A stretch of 45,774 nt of DNA from an uncultured Eggerthellaceae bacterium. Its GTDB lineage: Bacteria; Actinomycetota; Coriobacteriia; Coriobacteriales; Eggerthellaceae. Location: assembly GCA_949840905.1 (NCBI GenBank), contig CATKXW010000018.1:1-45774 (forward strand). Reading direction: 5' to 3'. Positions 33,837 to 42,696 of the stretch are shown one piece after another (the stretch's first letter is position 1; every line of letters begins with the position of its first letter). The translations under genes were made by a program, and so were the position numbers. The notes beneath the pieces are model-generated. The model saw only the letters and a list, made by a program, of their open reading frames with translations, was not told where the DNA came from and ran no database searches.

Positions 33837-34463
33837 ATGCCGCAGCCCATCATGCCCGTGCGCCCCCATGAGGCACCACGCTCCCTTCGCAACGCCAACC
33901 GCTTCTCCACGCGCACGCTGGTCACCTGTGCGCTGCTCTGCGCCATCGGTGTGCTGCTCTCGCTGGTGGAGTTCCCGCTCCTGCCGGGCGTCACCTGGCT
34001 GAAGTACGACGCTTCTGCCATGCCGGCGCTGGTGGGCGGCTTCGCCTACGGACCTGCCGCCGGTGCCTGCATCGGCGTGGTAGGAGCCATCATCCACGGT
34101 CTGCTGTTCGCCGACTTCTCCGGCGCTGTCATGAACATATTGGTGGTGGTGGCCTTCGTCGTACCCGCAGCCGCTCTCTATCGGCGCCATCCCTCGTTCT
34201 CCGTCCAGGTCATCGGCCTGATAGTAGGAGCCATCGTCATGGTAGCGGCCGCCATCCTCGGCAATCTGGTCATCACGCCGGCATGGCTCGGCGTTCCCCT
34301 CGATGCCGTCATCGCCATGATCGTGCCCATCCTGTTGCCGTTCAACGCGCTGAAAGCGGCTCTGAACGCCGTGCTGAGCGTGATCGTGTTCAAGGCGGTG
34401 CGACCGGCCATGGCCATCGACGAGCAGCCCAACGCACGGCCCGATGCCGAAGAACGATCATGA
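33837..34463 (+). CDS. ribU: RibU, riboflavin-specific ECF substrate-binding protein
   Basis: 208 residues with about six membrane segments. TRTLVTCALLCAIGVLLSLVEFPLLPGVTWLKYDASAMPALVGGFAYGPAAGACIGVVG is the RibU pattern (ECF S-component; the WLKYDxSxxPALxGGFxxGP-like block). RibU binds riboflavin and flavins and needs the EcfA/EcfT module for import. The FMN riboswitch directly upstream confirms the substrate. Stop and EcfA start overlap (ATGA), so translation is coupled. The C-terminal 20 residues are charged and variable. Confidence 0.95.
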   Translation: MPQPIMPVRPHEAPRSLRNANRFSTRTLVTCALLCAIGVLLSLVEFPLLPGVTWLKYDASAMPALVGGFAYGPAAGACIGVVGAIIHGLLFADFSGAVMNILVVVAFVVPAAALYRRHPSFSVQVIGLIVGAIVMVAAAILGNLVITPAWLGVPLDAVIAMIVPILLPFNALKAALNAVLSVIVFKAVRPAMAIDEQPNARPDAEERS

Positions 34464-36325
34464 GCGCTCCTGAGGAACGCGACCAGTTCGTCGCTTTCGA
34501 ATCCGTCGCCTTCGACTACGAAAACGGTTCGACGGTCTTCACCGACCTCGATCTGACCATAACGGCGGGGGAATACGTGGCCCTGCTGGGCGGCAACGGC
34601 AGTGGAAAGTCGACCATCGCAAAGCTCATCGACGCGCTGCTGCAGCCGCAGGAAGGCCGTGTGCTGGTGTTCGGTCGCGACACTCGCGATGGCACGGCCA
34701 CGTTCTACATCCGCTCCAACACCGGCCTGGTCTTCCAGAACCCCGATGACCAACTGGTGGCGAGCATCATCGAGAACGAGGTGGCCTTCGGACCGGAGAA
34801 CTTGGGGATCGATGCTCACGAGCTGCGGGTGCGCGTGGAGGAGGCGTTGGATGCAGTGGGGATGCGCGGCTTCGAGCATCAAGAGACCAACGCGCTCTCG
34901 GGCGGACAGAAGCAACGGGTGGCCATCGCCGGCGCATTGGCGATGCGGCCAGCCATGATGGTGTTCGACGAGGCCACCGCCATGCTCGACCCCCGCGGCC
35001 GCCGCAGCCTCATGCGCCTCATAGACGAGCTGCATCACAGCGGCATCACCGTGATCATGATCACCCATTACATGGACGAGGCTGCCCGGGCGCAGCGCGT
35101 GGTAGTCCTGGAAGGGAGCGATGCCGGGGCGCAAGTGGCCCTCGATGGCACGCCGGATGCGGTGCTCGCCCGCGCCGAGGAGCTGCGCGCTCTCGACCTT
35201 GCGGTGCCCTTCACCTGCGATCTGGCGCTGTGCCTGCGCGATGCGGGCATCCCAGTGGGACCCACCGTCCACGAGGAGGAGCTGCTGCAACGACTGGTGG
35301 CCTTGCGCGACCCGCACGCCCGCGAGCTGCCTCAAGGGCCCCCAGCGTCCGAACCTGAAGGAACATCGCAGCAAGGCGCTGCGCTGATCCGCTTCGAGAA
35401 CGTCAGCTACTCCTACGGCGAACCCGCAACGAAGAAGGCTCGTAGACGCCACAAGACCCCTGAGAGCGCCGATCTGCCAGAGAAAGCCTGGGGCATCGAG
35501 CCGGGCTCCTCGTTCGCCCTCCATGACGTGGAGCTGGCCATCGACCATCACGAGATGGTGGGGCTGGCAGGCCATACGGGCAGCGGCAAGAGCACTCTTC
35601 TGCAGCACATGAACGGGCTGCTGCATCCTCGCAGCGGCCGGGTGCTGCTCGATGGCCACGACCTCGCCGACAGAACGGTGGCGCGCGATGCCCGTCGCCA
35701 CGTGGGCCTCGTGTTCCAATATCCTGAGCACCAGCTGTTCGCCGCTACTGTCTATGATGATGTGGCCTTCGGTCCGCGGAACCTCGGACTCGCGCCTGAA
35801 GAGGTGGATGCGGCGGTACGTCGCGCCCTGGACCAGGTGAACCTCGACCCCGATCGCTTCGCGGCCCGCAGCCCCTTCGAGCTATCGGGCGGCCAGCAGC
35901 GCAAAGCGGCTCTCGCTGGCGTGCTGGCCATGGACCCCCAACTGCTCGTGCTCGACGAACCTGCAGCAGGGCTCGACCCGCGCACCCGCCAAGAGTTCCT
36001 CGCCCTGGTGAAGGAGCTGCACGCAAGCGGCCTTACGGTGGTCATGGCCTCTCACTCCATGGAAGACCTCGCGCGCCTCTGCGACCGCGTCGTGGTGCTG
36101 GACAAAGGCCGCATCGTCCTTGCCGGCGCTCCGCAGACAGTGTTCGAAGATCCGGAGCGCCTTCGTCGCATCGGCCTCGCTCAACCGGCGCCTCTGGCCA
36201 TGGCCCAGCGTTTGCGAGCCCAAGGCTTCGTGCTCCCCTCGCGCCTCTACACCGTGGACTCCCTCGCTGCGGCCCTCGCGCCCCAGCTCGCCGCTGATGC
36301 GGCCGCCGTCCCCGCGAAAGATTGA
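34460..36325 (+). CDS. ecfA: fused EcfA-EcfA' energy-coupling ATPase
   Basis: 621 residues holding two complete ABC ATPase domains in one chain. Domain one has Walker A GGNGSGKST near residue 47 and the signature LSGGQKQRVAIAGAL near 148; domain two has GHTGSGKST near residue 374 and LSGGQQRKAALAGVL near 475. Most bacteria use two separate ATPases, so this is a fused heterodimer, as in some actinobacteria. A linker of about 50 residues, basic in places (KKARRRHK), joins them. The start overlaps the stop of ribU by 4 bp. With RibU and EcfT it should make a complete riboflavin importer, and may serve other ECF S-components too. Confidence 0.94.
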   Translation: MSAPEERDQFVAFESVAFDYENGSTVFTDLDLTITAGEYVALLGGNGSGKSTIAKLIDALLQPQEGRVLVFGRDTRDGTATFYIRSNTGLVFQNPDDQLVASIIENEVAFGPENLGIDAHELRVRVEEALDAVGMRGFEHQETNALSGGQKQRVAIAGALAMRPAMMVFDEATAMLDPRGRRSLMRLIDELHHSGITVIMITHYMDEAARAQRVVVLEGSDAGAQVALDGTPDAVLARAEELRALDLAVPFTCDLALCLRDAGIPVGPTVHEEELLQRLVALRDPHARELPQGPPASEPEGTSQQGAALIRFENVSYSYGEPATKKARRRHKTPESADLPEKAWGIEPGSSFALHDVELAIDHHEMVGLAGHTGSGKSTLLQHMNGLLHPRSGRVLLDGHDLADRTVARDARRHVGLVFQYPEHQLFAATVYDDVAFGPRNLGLAPEEVDAAVRRALDQVNLDPDRFAARSPFELSGGQQRKAALAGVLAMDPQLLVLDEPAAGLDPRTRQEFLALVKELHASGLTVVMASHSMEDLARLCDRVVVLDKGRIVLAGAPQTVFEDPERLRRIGLAQPAPLAMAQRLRAQGFVLPSRLYTVDSLAAALAPQLAADAAAVPAKD

Positions 36326-36331
36326 TCCATC

Positions 36332-37132
36332 ATGGCCGCCAATGCCCCGTTCGGACGCTTCGTCAGTCGAGAGAGCTTCGTCCACGCCTTGGATCCCCGC
36401 ATGAAGCTGACGCTCACCGCCGCGCTGTTCGCGCTCGTTCTGTGCGCCTTCACGCCCTTCGCCCTCGCCGTGGACGCGACCTTCATCATCATCGCCTATG
36501 GCGTAGCGCGCATCACCCCGAAAGAGGTAGCCGCCACGCTCTGGCCGCTGCTGGTGCTCGTGATCATGACCGCACTGCTGAACATGGTGTTCGTTCAGGG
36601 GGGCACCGTCTATTTTCAGCTCGGCATCCTCGTCGTCAGCGAAGAGGGGCTGCTGGCAGCCGCGTTCCTTGGATGCCGCCTTCTGCTGTTACTGCTGGTG
36701 GCCGCCCTGCTCACGCTCACCACCTCCACCTTCGCCATCACCGAGGCTCTCGAAGCGGTGATGCGGCCTCTTACCATGGTGCACGTGCCCGTCCATGAAC
36801 TGGCCATGATGATGGGCATCGCCCTGCGGTTCCTGCCTCAGTTCGTCGCCGAGCTCGCCATCATCCGCCGAGCCCAGCTGAGCCGCGCCGCCGAGCTGTC
36901 CTTCAACCCCTTCAAAGGCGGCCTCTCCACCCTCGCCGCCCTCATCGTCCCCCTGTTCACCAGCGCATTCCGCCATAGCGAGACCCTCGCCTTCGCCATG
37001 GACGCTCGCTGCTACCACGGCGGAGAGGGGCGCACGCGCCTTCATCCCTTCGCCTTCACCTGGCGTGACGGCGTCGCTTTAGCCGTCATCGGTTCTATGA
37101 CGGTCTGCCTCGTGCTGGCCGATATGTGGTAA
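36332..37132 (+). CDS. ecfT: EcfT energy-coupling transmembrane protein
   Basis: 266 residues. The N-terminus SFVHALDPRMKLTLTAALFALVL is typical of EcfT (the LDPRxK motif), and AIIRRAQLSRAAELSF near residue 185 is an ARG-type coupling motif (family A-R-G/A-R). It couples ATP hydrolysis by the EcfA pair to the S-component. Its start lies 6 bp past the EcfA stop, so it is the last gene of the riboswitch-controlled operon. Confidence 0.92.
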   Translation: MAANAPFGRFVSRESFVHALDPRMKLTLTAALFALVLCAFTPFALAVDATFIIIAYGVARITPKEVAATLWPLLVLVIMTALLNMVFVQGGTVYFQLGILVVSEEGLLAAAFLGCRLLLLLLVAALLTLTTSTFAITEALEAVMRPLTMVHVPVHELAMMMGIALRFLPQFVAELAIIRRAQLSRAAELSFNPFKGGLSTLAALIVPLFTSAFRHSETLAFAMDARCYHGGEGRTRLHPFAFTWRDGVALAVIGSMTVCLVLADMW

Positions 37133-37174
37133 GGTTCACCCCTAAGAGACCTCTCCTTCGAAAGGACGACCCCC

Positions 37175-37822
37175 ATGAATCCTGGCATCAACGTCGTGGT
37201 CGATTATCTCAGCAGCGTTCCCGCCTGGTATCTGGCCACCAGCGAAGCCGATCAGCCCCACGTGCGCCCGTTCAGCTTCGTGGCGGGGTTCAGCGACCGC
37301 ATCTGGTTCTGCACGGGAAGGGGAAAGGACGTCTACCGCGAGCTTCAGGCCAACCCTAAGCTGGAAGCGAGCGCCTGGAAACCAGCCCATGGCTGGCTGG
37401 TGCTGCGGGGAGAGGCGGATTTCACCGACGAGGTGAACGACCTCATCCGACGTGCTGGCTACGCCCATATGCGCTCGCTGGGCGAGCATTACGACGGCGT
37501 GGAAGATCCCGACCTGGTGTTCTTCTCGGTGCGCGAGCCTGAAGCATGGCTGCGCGACATCGACGGCTCCGAGATAGCGATCGACTTCAGCGGCGAGCCC
37601 TTCGAGCTGCCGCTCCACGATGAGAGCACCAACGAGGAAGGCATCATGGAAGCCTTCTTAGAAACGGAGTTAGAAACGAAAGTCCCAGAAGCGCGGCCCG
37701 AAACCACGCCCGAGACCTCCACGTTCTTCGTCGAGCAACCTCTCGACGATATGCTCTATCAGCCCGAAGCGTTCATCGCAGAAGCTCGCTACGGTGAACA
37801 GCGACCTCAGCAGAACTGGTAG
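37175..37822 (+). CDS. pyridoxamine 5'-phosphate oxidase-family FMN-binding split-barrel protein
   Basis: 215 residues. The first 130 form a PPOX-type split barrel: WYLATSEADQPHVRPFSFVAGFSDRIWFCTGRGKDVYRELQANPKLEASAW. This fold binds FMN (or F420/haem), and VRPF and the RG turn are the usual cofactor-side elements. The last 60 residues are an acidic Glu/Thr-rich tail without a known domain. GAAAGGA precedes the ATG. It lies 42 bp after the riboflavin importer, on the same strand, and may be in the FMN-riboswitch transcript. Reaction unknown. Confidence 0.85.
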   Translation: MNPGINVVVDYLSSVPAWYLATSEADQPHVRPFSFVAGFSDRIWFCTGRGKDVYRELQANPKLEASAWKPAHGWLVLRGEADFTDEVNDLIRRAGYAHMRSLGEHYDGVEDPDLVFFSVREPEAWLRDIDGSEIAIDFSGEPFELPLHDESTNEEGIMEAFLETELETKVPEARPETTPETSTFFVEQPLDDMLYQPEAFIAEARYGEQRPQQNW

Positions 37823-38139
37823 AGATCCTTCGTCGCAACCTTGAAGACCTCATAGACCTCTTGGGCGATGGCTTCGTCATCCACCAATTCGAAGGCGGCC
37901 GGCTGCTCGTCCTCATCGAGCTCGGTCGCTTCCAGCACGACCACCTCGCCCGACCCCAGAGCCTGGCTCTCCTCTTCCACCGGAAAGAAGAAGCCGTAGC
38001 GGCGCTGCTCATGTAGCACCAGGCCCAAGAACTCCAAGGTGACCTCATCGCCTCGCTCGTCCTGGAAGAGAAGGGTCATCCCTTCTTCCACCGGGGGACA
38101 AAAGTTCGGGGCCGAGCCCTCCCGCACCGCCGCCGTCAT
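37807..38139 (-). CDS. DUF1292-family protein
   Basis: 110 residues. MTLLFQDERGDEVTLEFLGLVLHEQRRYGFFFPVEEESQALGSGEVVVLEATEL and FELVDDEAIAQEVYEVFK follow the DUF1292 pattern (T-x-x-DE-x-G-x-E, Y-x-x-x-x-P-x-x-E and a terminal 'DE-x-x-x-EVF'). This is a small acidic protein family of unknown role. Its start overlaps the stop of secDF by 4 bp (ATGA), so they are coupled. Its 3' end overlaps the convergent split-barrel gene by 16 bp. Confidence 0.85.
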   Translation of the reverse strand: MTAAVREGSAPNFCPPVEEGMTLLFQDERGDEVTLEFLGLVLHEQRRYGFFFPVEEESQALGSGEVVVLEATELDEDEQPAAFELVDDEAIAQEVYEVFKVATKDLYQFC

Positions 38140-40931
38140 CGCTTCTGGTTCTTCCGACGCTGGGCCATGGTCACGCGATCGCGCGGCTCACGGTCCTTCT
38201 TCGCCTGAGAAGGAGCCGGCTTCGGCTTCGCCGGAGCGCTCCCGCTGCCAGCGGCCTCGACCATCGGAGCCTCCACTGCTGCCTCGGCAGCCTTCAGCTT
38301 CGCCAGCGGCACCTGGGCCAGACCAGTGGAAGCAGCATGGTCGAACTCGAAACGGCCGATCTCAGTGCCATATTTCTGCTGCAGCTTCGCATAGCGCGGC
38401 TCCTTCGTCTTCCACATCGCATAGAGCGGCGATGCCACCGCGATGGACGAATAGGAGCCGGCGAGCAAGCCGATGGCCATGGCGAAGGCGAAGTCCTTCA
38501 GCGTCTCGCCGCCGAACAACAGCATGGCGAACACAGGGATGAACGAAGTGAGCGTGGTGTTGATGGTGCGCACGAACACCTGATTGATGGAGTGATTCGC
38601 CATGGTCATGAACGTGCAGCGGATGTCCTCGCCCTTCATGTTGTCGTTGATGCGATGGAACACGACCACCGTATCGTAGAGCGAATAGCCCAAGATGGTG
38701 AGCAGAGCGGCGATGGTGTTCGGCGTGATCTCGCGGCCCACCAGCGCATAGATGCCCACCACCAAGATGAGGTCATGCAACAGCGCCACGATGGCCATGA
38801 CGCCCATCTTGTACTCGAAGCGAATGGCGATGTAGATGATGATGAGGATGATGGATACCAAGAATGCTATCAGAGAGGATTGGATGACGCTCGCGCCCCA
38901 GTCAGGCCCGATGGTGGTCACCTCGAAGCTGGTGGTGGGAAGCCCGAACTTGTCGGCCACAGCATTGGCCGTCACGGTAGCGTCCTCGGCGGAGGTAGTG
39001 GTGGTGCGCACCAAGAAGCCCTCTTCGCCATCGGTGGTGGTGGTCTGGATGACAGCATCAGGCTCGCCGGCGTCGGTGAATGCCTGGCGGATCTCTTCGG
39101 TGGTCACGTCTCCCGTGCCATGAAACGTGATAGAGGTGCCGCCCACGAACTCGATGCCGAAGTTCAGCCCACGAATGCCCATGATGGCAAAGCATGCCAC
39201 CATCGCGATGGCCGCCGCGGTGAGAAACACCTTACGATAGCCCAAGAAGTTGATGTCGTGCTTGATGAAGCGACCCTTGATCTTCTTGGCCGCCTTCACG
39301 GTGACGCTGTTGGCCGCCGCCTCGCTGGCGGCAGGGGTCATGCCCTTGTCGGTCGCATCGCGTGCAGCCAGTATCTGCTTCACTTCCGCAGCATCCATCT
39401 GCTCGGCGGTCTCGGCCTCAGCCACCGACACGCCCTCAGCAGCTGCGAGCTCTCCGTAGCCGTGAGCCGCAGCCTCGGCGTCCTTGATGCCCCAGAAGCC
39501 CGGATGACGGGCGATGACCTTGGGGGCCAGCAGGCGGATGAGCGGCGCCTTGAAGATGAGCATCATGGCGATGTCGCAGAAGATGCCCAAGGCCAGCGTC
39601 AGGCCGAAGCCCTTGACCGAGGCAGCTGCCAGGAAGAACAGCGACAGCGCCGAGACCAGGGTGACCAGGTCGGCGTCGATGGATGTGAAGATGGCGTGGC
39701 GCACGCCGCTCTGGCTGGCCGAGCGCACGCTGCGGCCCATGCGTATCTCCTCGCGGAAGCGCTCCAGCACCAAGATGGAGGAGTCGGCCGCCATACCGAT
39801 GGTGAGCACGATGCCGGCGATGCCCGCCAGCGACAGGCTGAACATGCCGAAAGCGGACAGAGCCGCCAGGATACCCAGATAGATGACCGCGAACACAGCC
39901 ATGGCCGCGGCAGTGATGAGACCGAGGCCCTTATAGAAGAACAGCAGGTACAGCATCACGATGATGAGGCCGATGATGGCCACCAGCACGCCAGAGCGCA
40001 GCGCGTCCTGGCCCAGGGTGGGACCGACCACCTGGCTCTGAGCGTACTCGAAGCTCACCGGCAGAGAGCCGCTCTGCAGGATGGTCTGCATCGACTTCGC
40101 CTCGTCCATGTCGTAGCCACCGGTGATGGACACCTGCCCGCCCGGGATCTCGCTCTGCACGGCCGGAGCCGACTGCACCTCATCATCGAGGATGATGACG
40201 ATCTGACCGCGAGAAGGGGCCAGCTCTTTGGTAGCGTCAGCGAACGCCTTGGTCCCCTCGCCGTTCAGCGTCACGTTCACGGCGTAATCGGTGGAGGTCT
40301 CCGAGGCCTTGCCCACGGTGACGTTGGTGATCTGGCTACCGGTGATGAGCGGGGTGTAGGTGCCCGGCTCGATGGCGAGATGCTCGGTCTCACCGGTAGG
40401 GAACGAGAAACCGAACTCGTCGGTGTAGGTGGCGTTGGTGGCGTACTGACCATTCTCGATGGCCGTCTTCACGTCTTCATCGGTGATGGTGTCGAGGCGG
40501 GTGAACACGAGGGAGCCCGTGCGGCCGATGGTGTTCAGCGCCTCTTCGGTATCAGAGAGGCCGGGGATCTGCACGAGGATCTGATCGGAGCCCTGCTCTT
40601 GCACCGTCGCCTCAGAGGCGCCGAGCATGTTCACGCGGCTCTCGATGATGGCACGGGAGGCTTCCATGTCCTCCGGCGTGACGGGCTCTCCGTCGTTGGA
40701 GTGAGCCGTCAGCACCACCGACAGACCGCCCTGGATATCGAGACCTTGGTTGATCTTCTCGTTGGGAGGCGTGAACAGGACGATGGAACCGATGATGAGC
40801 AAAGCGCTCAACACGAGCAGCCAGATGTTCCGGCGATCGGCGTTGCTCTTCTTCGGTTTCTTCTTGGTGCGATTGAGGGAGGTGTTCGCGCTGCTAGCGT
40901 CGCTACGGCGCGTGTTTCGCTCGAGTGCCAT
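38136..40931 (-). CDS. secDF: SecDF fused protein-export subunit
   Basis: 931 residues. SecD and SecF are joined into one chain, with twelve membrane segments expected. The SecD half begins GLDIQGGLSVVLTA (residue 68) and ends with the block RFREEIRMGRSVRSASQSGVRHA. The SecF half begins GLNFGIEFVGGTSITF (near residue 586) and has the SecF block FHRINDNMKG near residue 760. SecDF uses the proton-motive force to pull exported proteins from the SecYEG channel. The C-terminus is Ala/Lys-rich and cytoplasmic. The 4-bp overlap with the DUF1292 gene is unusual. No YajC gene is nearby. Confidence 0.94.
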   Translation of the reverse strand: MALERNTRRSDASSANTSLNRTKKKPKKSNADRRNIWLLVLSALLIIGSIVLFTPPNEKINQGLDIQGGLSVVLTAHSNDGEPVTPEDMEASRAIIESRVNMLGASEATVQEQGSDQILVQIPGLSDTEEALNTIGRTGSLVFTRLDTITDEDVKTAIENGQYATNATYTDEFGFSFPTGETEHLAIEPGTYTPLITGSQITNVTVGKASETSTDYAVNVTLNGEGTKAFADATKELAPSRGQIVIILDDEVQSAPAVQSEIPGGQVSITGGYDMDEAKSMQTILQSGSLPVSFEYAQSQVVGPTLGQDALRSGVLVAIIGLIIVMLYLLFFYKGLGLITAAAMAVFAVIYLGILAALSAFGMFSLSLAGIAGIVLTIGMAADSSILVLERFREEIRMGRSVRSASQSGVRHAIFTSIDADLVTLVSALSLFFLAAASVKGFGLTLALGIFCDIAMMLIFKAPLIRLLAPKVIARHPGFWGIKDAEAAAHGYGELAAAEGVSVAEAETAEQMDAAEVKQILAARDATDKGMTPAASEAAANSVTVKAAKKIKGRFIKHDINFLGYRKVFLTAAAIAMVACFAIMGIRGLNFGIEFVGGTSITFHGTGDVTTEEIRQAFTDAGEPDAVIQTTTTDGEEGFLVRTTTTSAEDATVTANAVADKFGLPTTSFEVTTIGPDWGASVIQSSLIAFLVSIILIIIYIAIRFEYKMGVMAIVALLHDLILVVGIYALVGREITPNTIAALLTILGYSLYDTVVVFHRINDNMKGEDIRCTFMTMANHSINQVFVRTINTTLTSFIPVFAMLLFGGETLKDFAFAMAIGLLAGSYSSIAVASPLYAMWKTKEPRYAKLQQKYGTEIGRFEFDHAASTGLAQVPLAKLKAAEAAVEAPMVEAAGSGSAPAKPKPAPSQAKKDREPRDRVTMAQRRKNQKR

Positions 40932-41028
40932 AGGGGTCAGGTTTCCTCTTCTTCAGTGGTCAAGACATGAACTCACCTATTATGCCACGAAAGAAAAGGC
41001 CTATCTATAAATATATAGAGGAAACACA

Positions 41029-41053
41029 GCCGCTCCGGACGATCCGGAGCGGC
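41029..41053 (-). terminator. terminator of methionine importer operon
   Basis: An 11-bp perfect stem, GCCGCTCCGGA (41029-41039) with TCCGGAGCGGC (41043-41053), over a three-base loop, about 25 bp past the permease stop. The minus strand continues with TGTGTTTCC, a weak T-tract. Confidence 0.75.
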
Positions 41054-41076
41054 GAGGTCCCTTCTGCTCCCAGCGC

Positions 41077-41754
41077 TCAGGCGCGACGGCGATCGATCTT
41101 GCGCGCGATGAGGTCGCCTGATGACTGGAACACCTGCACCACGATGACGCACACCACCACCGCAGCGATCATGACCTCCTCGTTCCAGCGCTGATACCCG
41201 TAGCGGATGGCCAGATCGCCCAGGCCGCCCGCACCCACGGTGCCTGCCATGGCGGCATAGCCGAACAGGTTGACGAAGGTGATGGCCACGCCGCGCACCA
41301 GAGAGGGCAGCGACTCCTTCAGCATCACCTTGTAGACGATCTGCCAGTTGCTCGAACCGAAGCTCTCCGCGGCCTCCACCAAGCTGGGATCCACCTCGGC
41401 CAAGGATTGCTCCACGATGCGTGCCACGAACGGCGCTGCCGACACCACCAAAGGAACGATGGCTCCCTGCACGCCCAAGGCAGTGCCCATCATCAGACGC
41501 GTGAAAGGGATGATGGCCACCAGCAAGATGATGAACGGGATGGAACGCCCGATGTTGATCACCCAGCCCAGCACCATGTTCAGCCAGCGAATGGGATGCA
41601 ACCCCCCTGGCGCGGTCACCGCGAAGCCCACGCCGATAGGCAGACCGATGACGTAAGCGAAGACGCATGACACCACCACCATGATCAGGGTATCCCAGGT
41701 GGCTTGGGCCAGAAGCTGGCCGTATTGCTCGAAGAATCCGCCGAACAGCTCCAT
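41077..41754 (-). CDS. metI: methionine ABC importer permease MetI
   Basis: 225 residues with about five membrane segments. VISCVFAYVIGLPIGVGF-type segments and EAAESFGSSNWQIVYKVMLKESLPSLVRGVAIT, the coupling loop, match MetI. It imports D- and L-methionine with MetN and MetQ. It starts 3 bp after the MetN stop, so it is the last gene of the order metQ-metN-metI. A hairpin follows. Confidence 0.93.
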   Translation of the reverse strand: MELFGGFFEQYGQLLAQATWDTLIMVVVSCVFAYVIGLPIGVGFAVTAPGGLHPIRWLNMVLGWVINIGRSIPFIILLVAIIPFTRLMMGTALGVQGAIVPLVVSAAPFVARIVEQSLAEVDPSLVEAAESFGSSNWQIVYKVMLKESLPSLVRGVAITFVNLFGYAAMAGTVGAGGLGDLAIRYGYQRWNEEVMIAAVVVCVIVVQVFQSSGDLIARKIDRRRA

Positions 41755-41756
41755 GG

Positions 41757-42584
41757 CTAGCCTACCTTTCTATCAGTAGCGGTCTCGCTGTCGATGGCCT
41801 CGGTGATGACGCAACGCTCCGTGACGACCTCGGTGATGGTGGAGCTCACGGTGCGGTGCTGCAGCAGCTGTTGGGTGACCGCGCTGCTCGGATGAGCGAA
41901 CACCTCGACGGTGCTCCCCTGCTCGACGATGCGCCCCGCTTCGATGACGGCCACCGAATCGCATATCTGCTCGGCCACCGACAGCGCATGGGTGATGACC
42001 ACCATGGTGACGCCCAGCGATTCGTTGATCGACCTCAACAGATCGAGTATCTGCAGCGTGGTGAGGGAGTCGAGGGCGGAAGTGGCCTCGTCGCACAGCA
42101 TGATAGAAGGCTCGTTCGCCAACGCACGGGCGATGGCCACGCGCTGCTGCTGACCGCCAGAGAGCTCGCTCGGGTATCGCTTCGCCTTGTCGGCCAGGCC
42201 CACCATCTCCAGCAGCTCTGCGGCCCGCGCCACTCGCTCGCGCTTGCCCATGCCGGCTATCTCTAAAGGATAGGTGACGTTCTGAGCCACGGTGCGCTGC
42301 TGGAACAAGCTGAAGTTCTGGAAGATCATGCCGATATCCTCGCGCAGGTCGTGCAGCTGACGTCCCTTGAAGCCGGTCACGTCAACGCCGTCGACGATCA
42401 CCGAACCGGAGGTGGGCCGCTCCAACAGGTTGATGCAGCGCACCAACGTGGATTTGCCCGCACCCGAGGCACCGATGATGCCGAATATCTCCCCATCGCG
42501 CACGGTGAGGTTTATGTCATCGAGGGCCGTATGCTTCTCGCCCCGGGCCTCGTACACCTTCGTGAGGTTGCGGATCTCGATCAT
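41757..42584 (-). CDS. metN: methionine ABC importer ATPase MetN
   Basis: 275 residues from the ATG at 42584. It opens MIEIRNLTKVYEARGEKHTALDDINLTVRDGEIFGIIGASGAGKSTLVRCINLLERPTSG, diagnostic of MetN. The signature is LSGGQQQRVAIARAL near residue 145 and Walker B ends LCDEATSALD. MetN usually carries a C-terminal ACT-like NIL domain that senses methionine; here the chain stops after about 275 residues, with only about 35 after the ABC core, so that regulatory domain appears absent. Confidence 0.92.
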   Translation of the reverse strand: MIEIRNLTKVYEARGEKHTALDDINLTVRDGEIFGIIGASGAGKSTLVRCINLLERPTSGSVIVDGVDVTGFKGRQLHDLREDIGMIFQNFSLFQQRTVAQNVTYPLEIAGMGKRERVARAAELLEMVGLADKAKRYPSELSGGQQQRVAIARALANEPSIMLCDEATSALDSLTTLQILDLLRSINESLGVTMVVITHALSVAEQICDSVAVIEAGRIVEQGSTVEVFAHPSSAVTQQLLQHRTVSSTITEVVTERCVITEAIDSETATDRKVG

Positions 42585-42613
42585 GTGATGGTTTCTTTCC
42601 CTTATCGAAACAC

Positions 42614-42643
42614 AGGCTGAGAGAGCCTCAGCTCTCCCAGCCT
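42614..42643 (-). terminator. hairpin between metQ and metN, possible attenuator
   Basis: AGGCTGAGAGAGC (42614-42626) pairs with GCTCTCCCAGCCT (42631-42643) with one mismatch and a four-base loop, followed on the minus strand by TGTGTTTCG. It sits in the 112-bp gap between metQ and metN and could set a higher level of the binding protein than of the ATPase. Confidence 0.55.
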
Positions 42644-42696
42644 CTCTTCGGTATCGCACGCGCAGCTCTCTGCTACCGCATCAGCGATGACGAAAA

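Noticed and set aside
34178-35731. Minus-strand open frame of more than 500 codons over ribU and ecfA
   Set aside because: Antisense shadow; the plus-strand ECF genes and riboswitch explain the region.
38337-40970. Plus-strand open frame of more than 850 codons over secDF
   Set aside because: Antisense shadow of a high-GC gene; its sequence is His/Asp/Gly-rich without domains.
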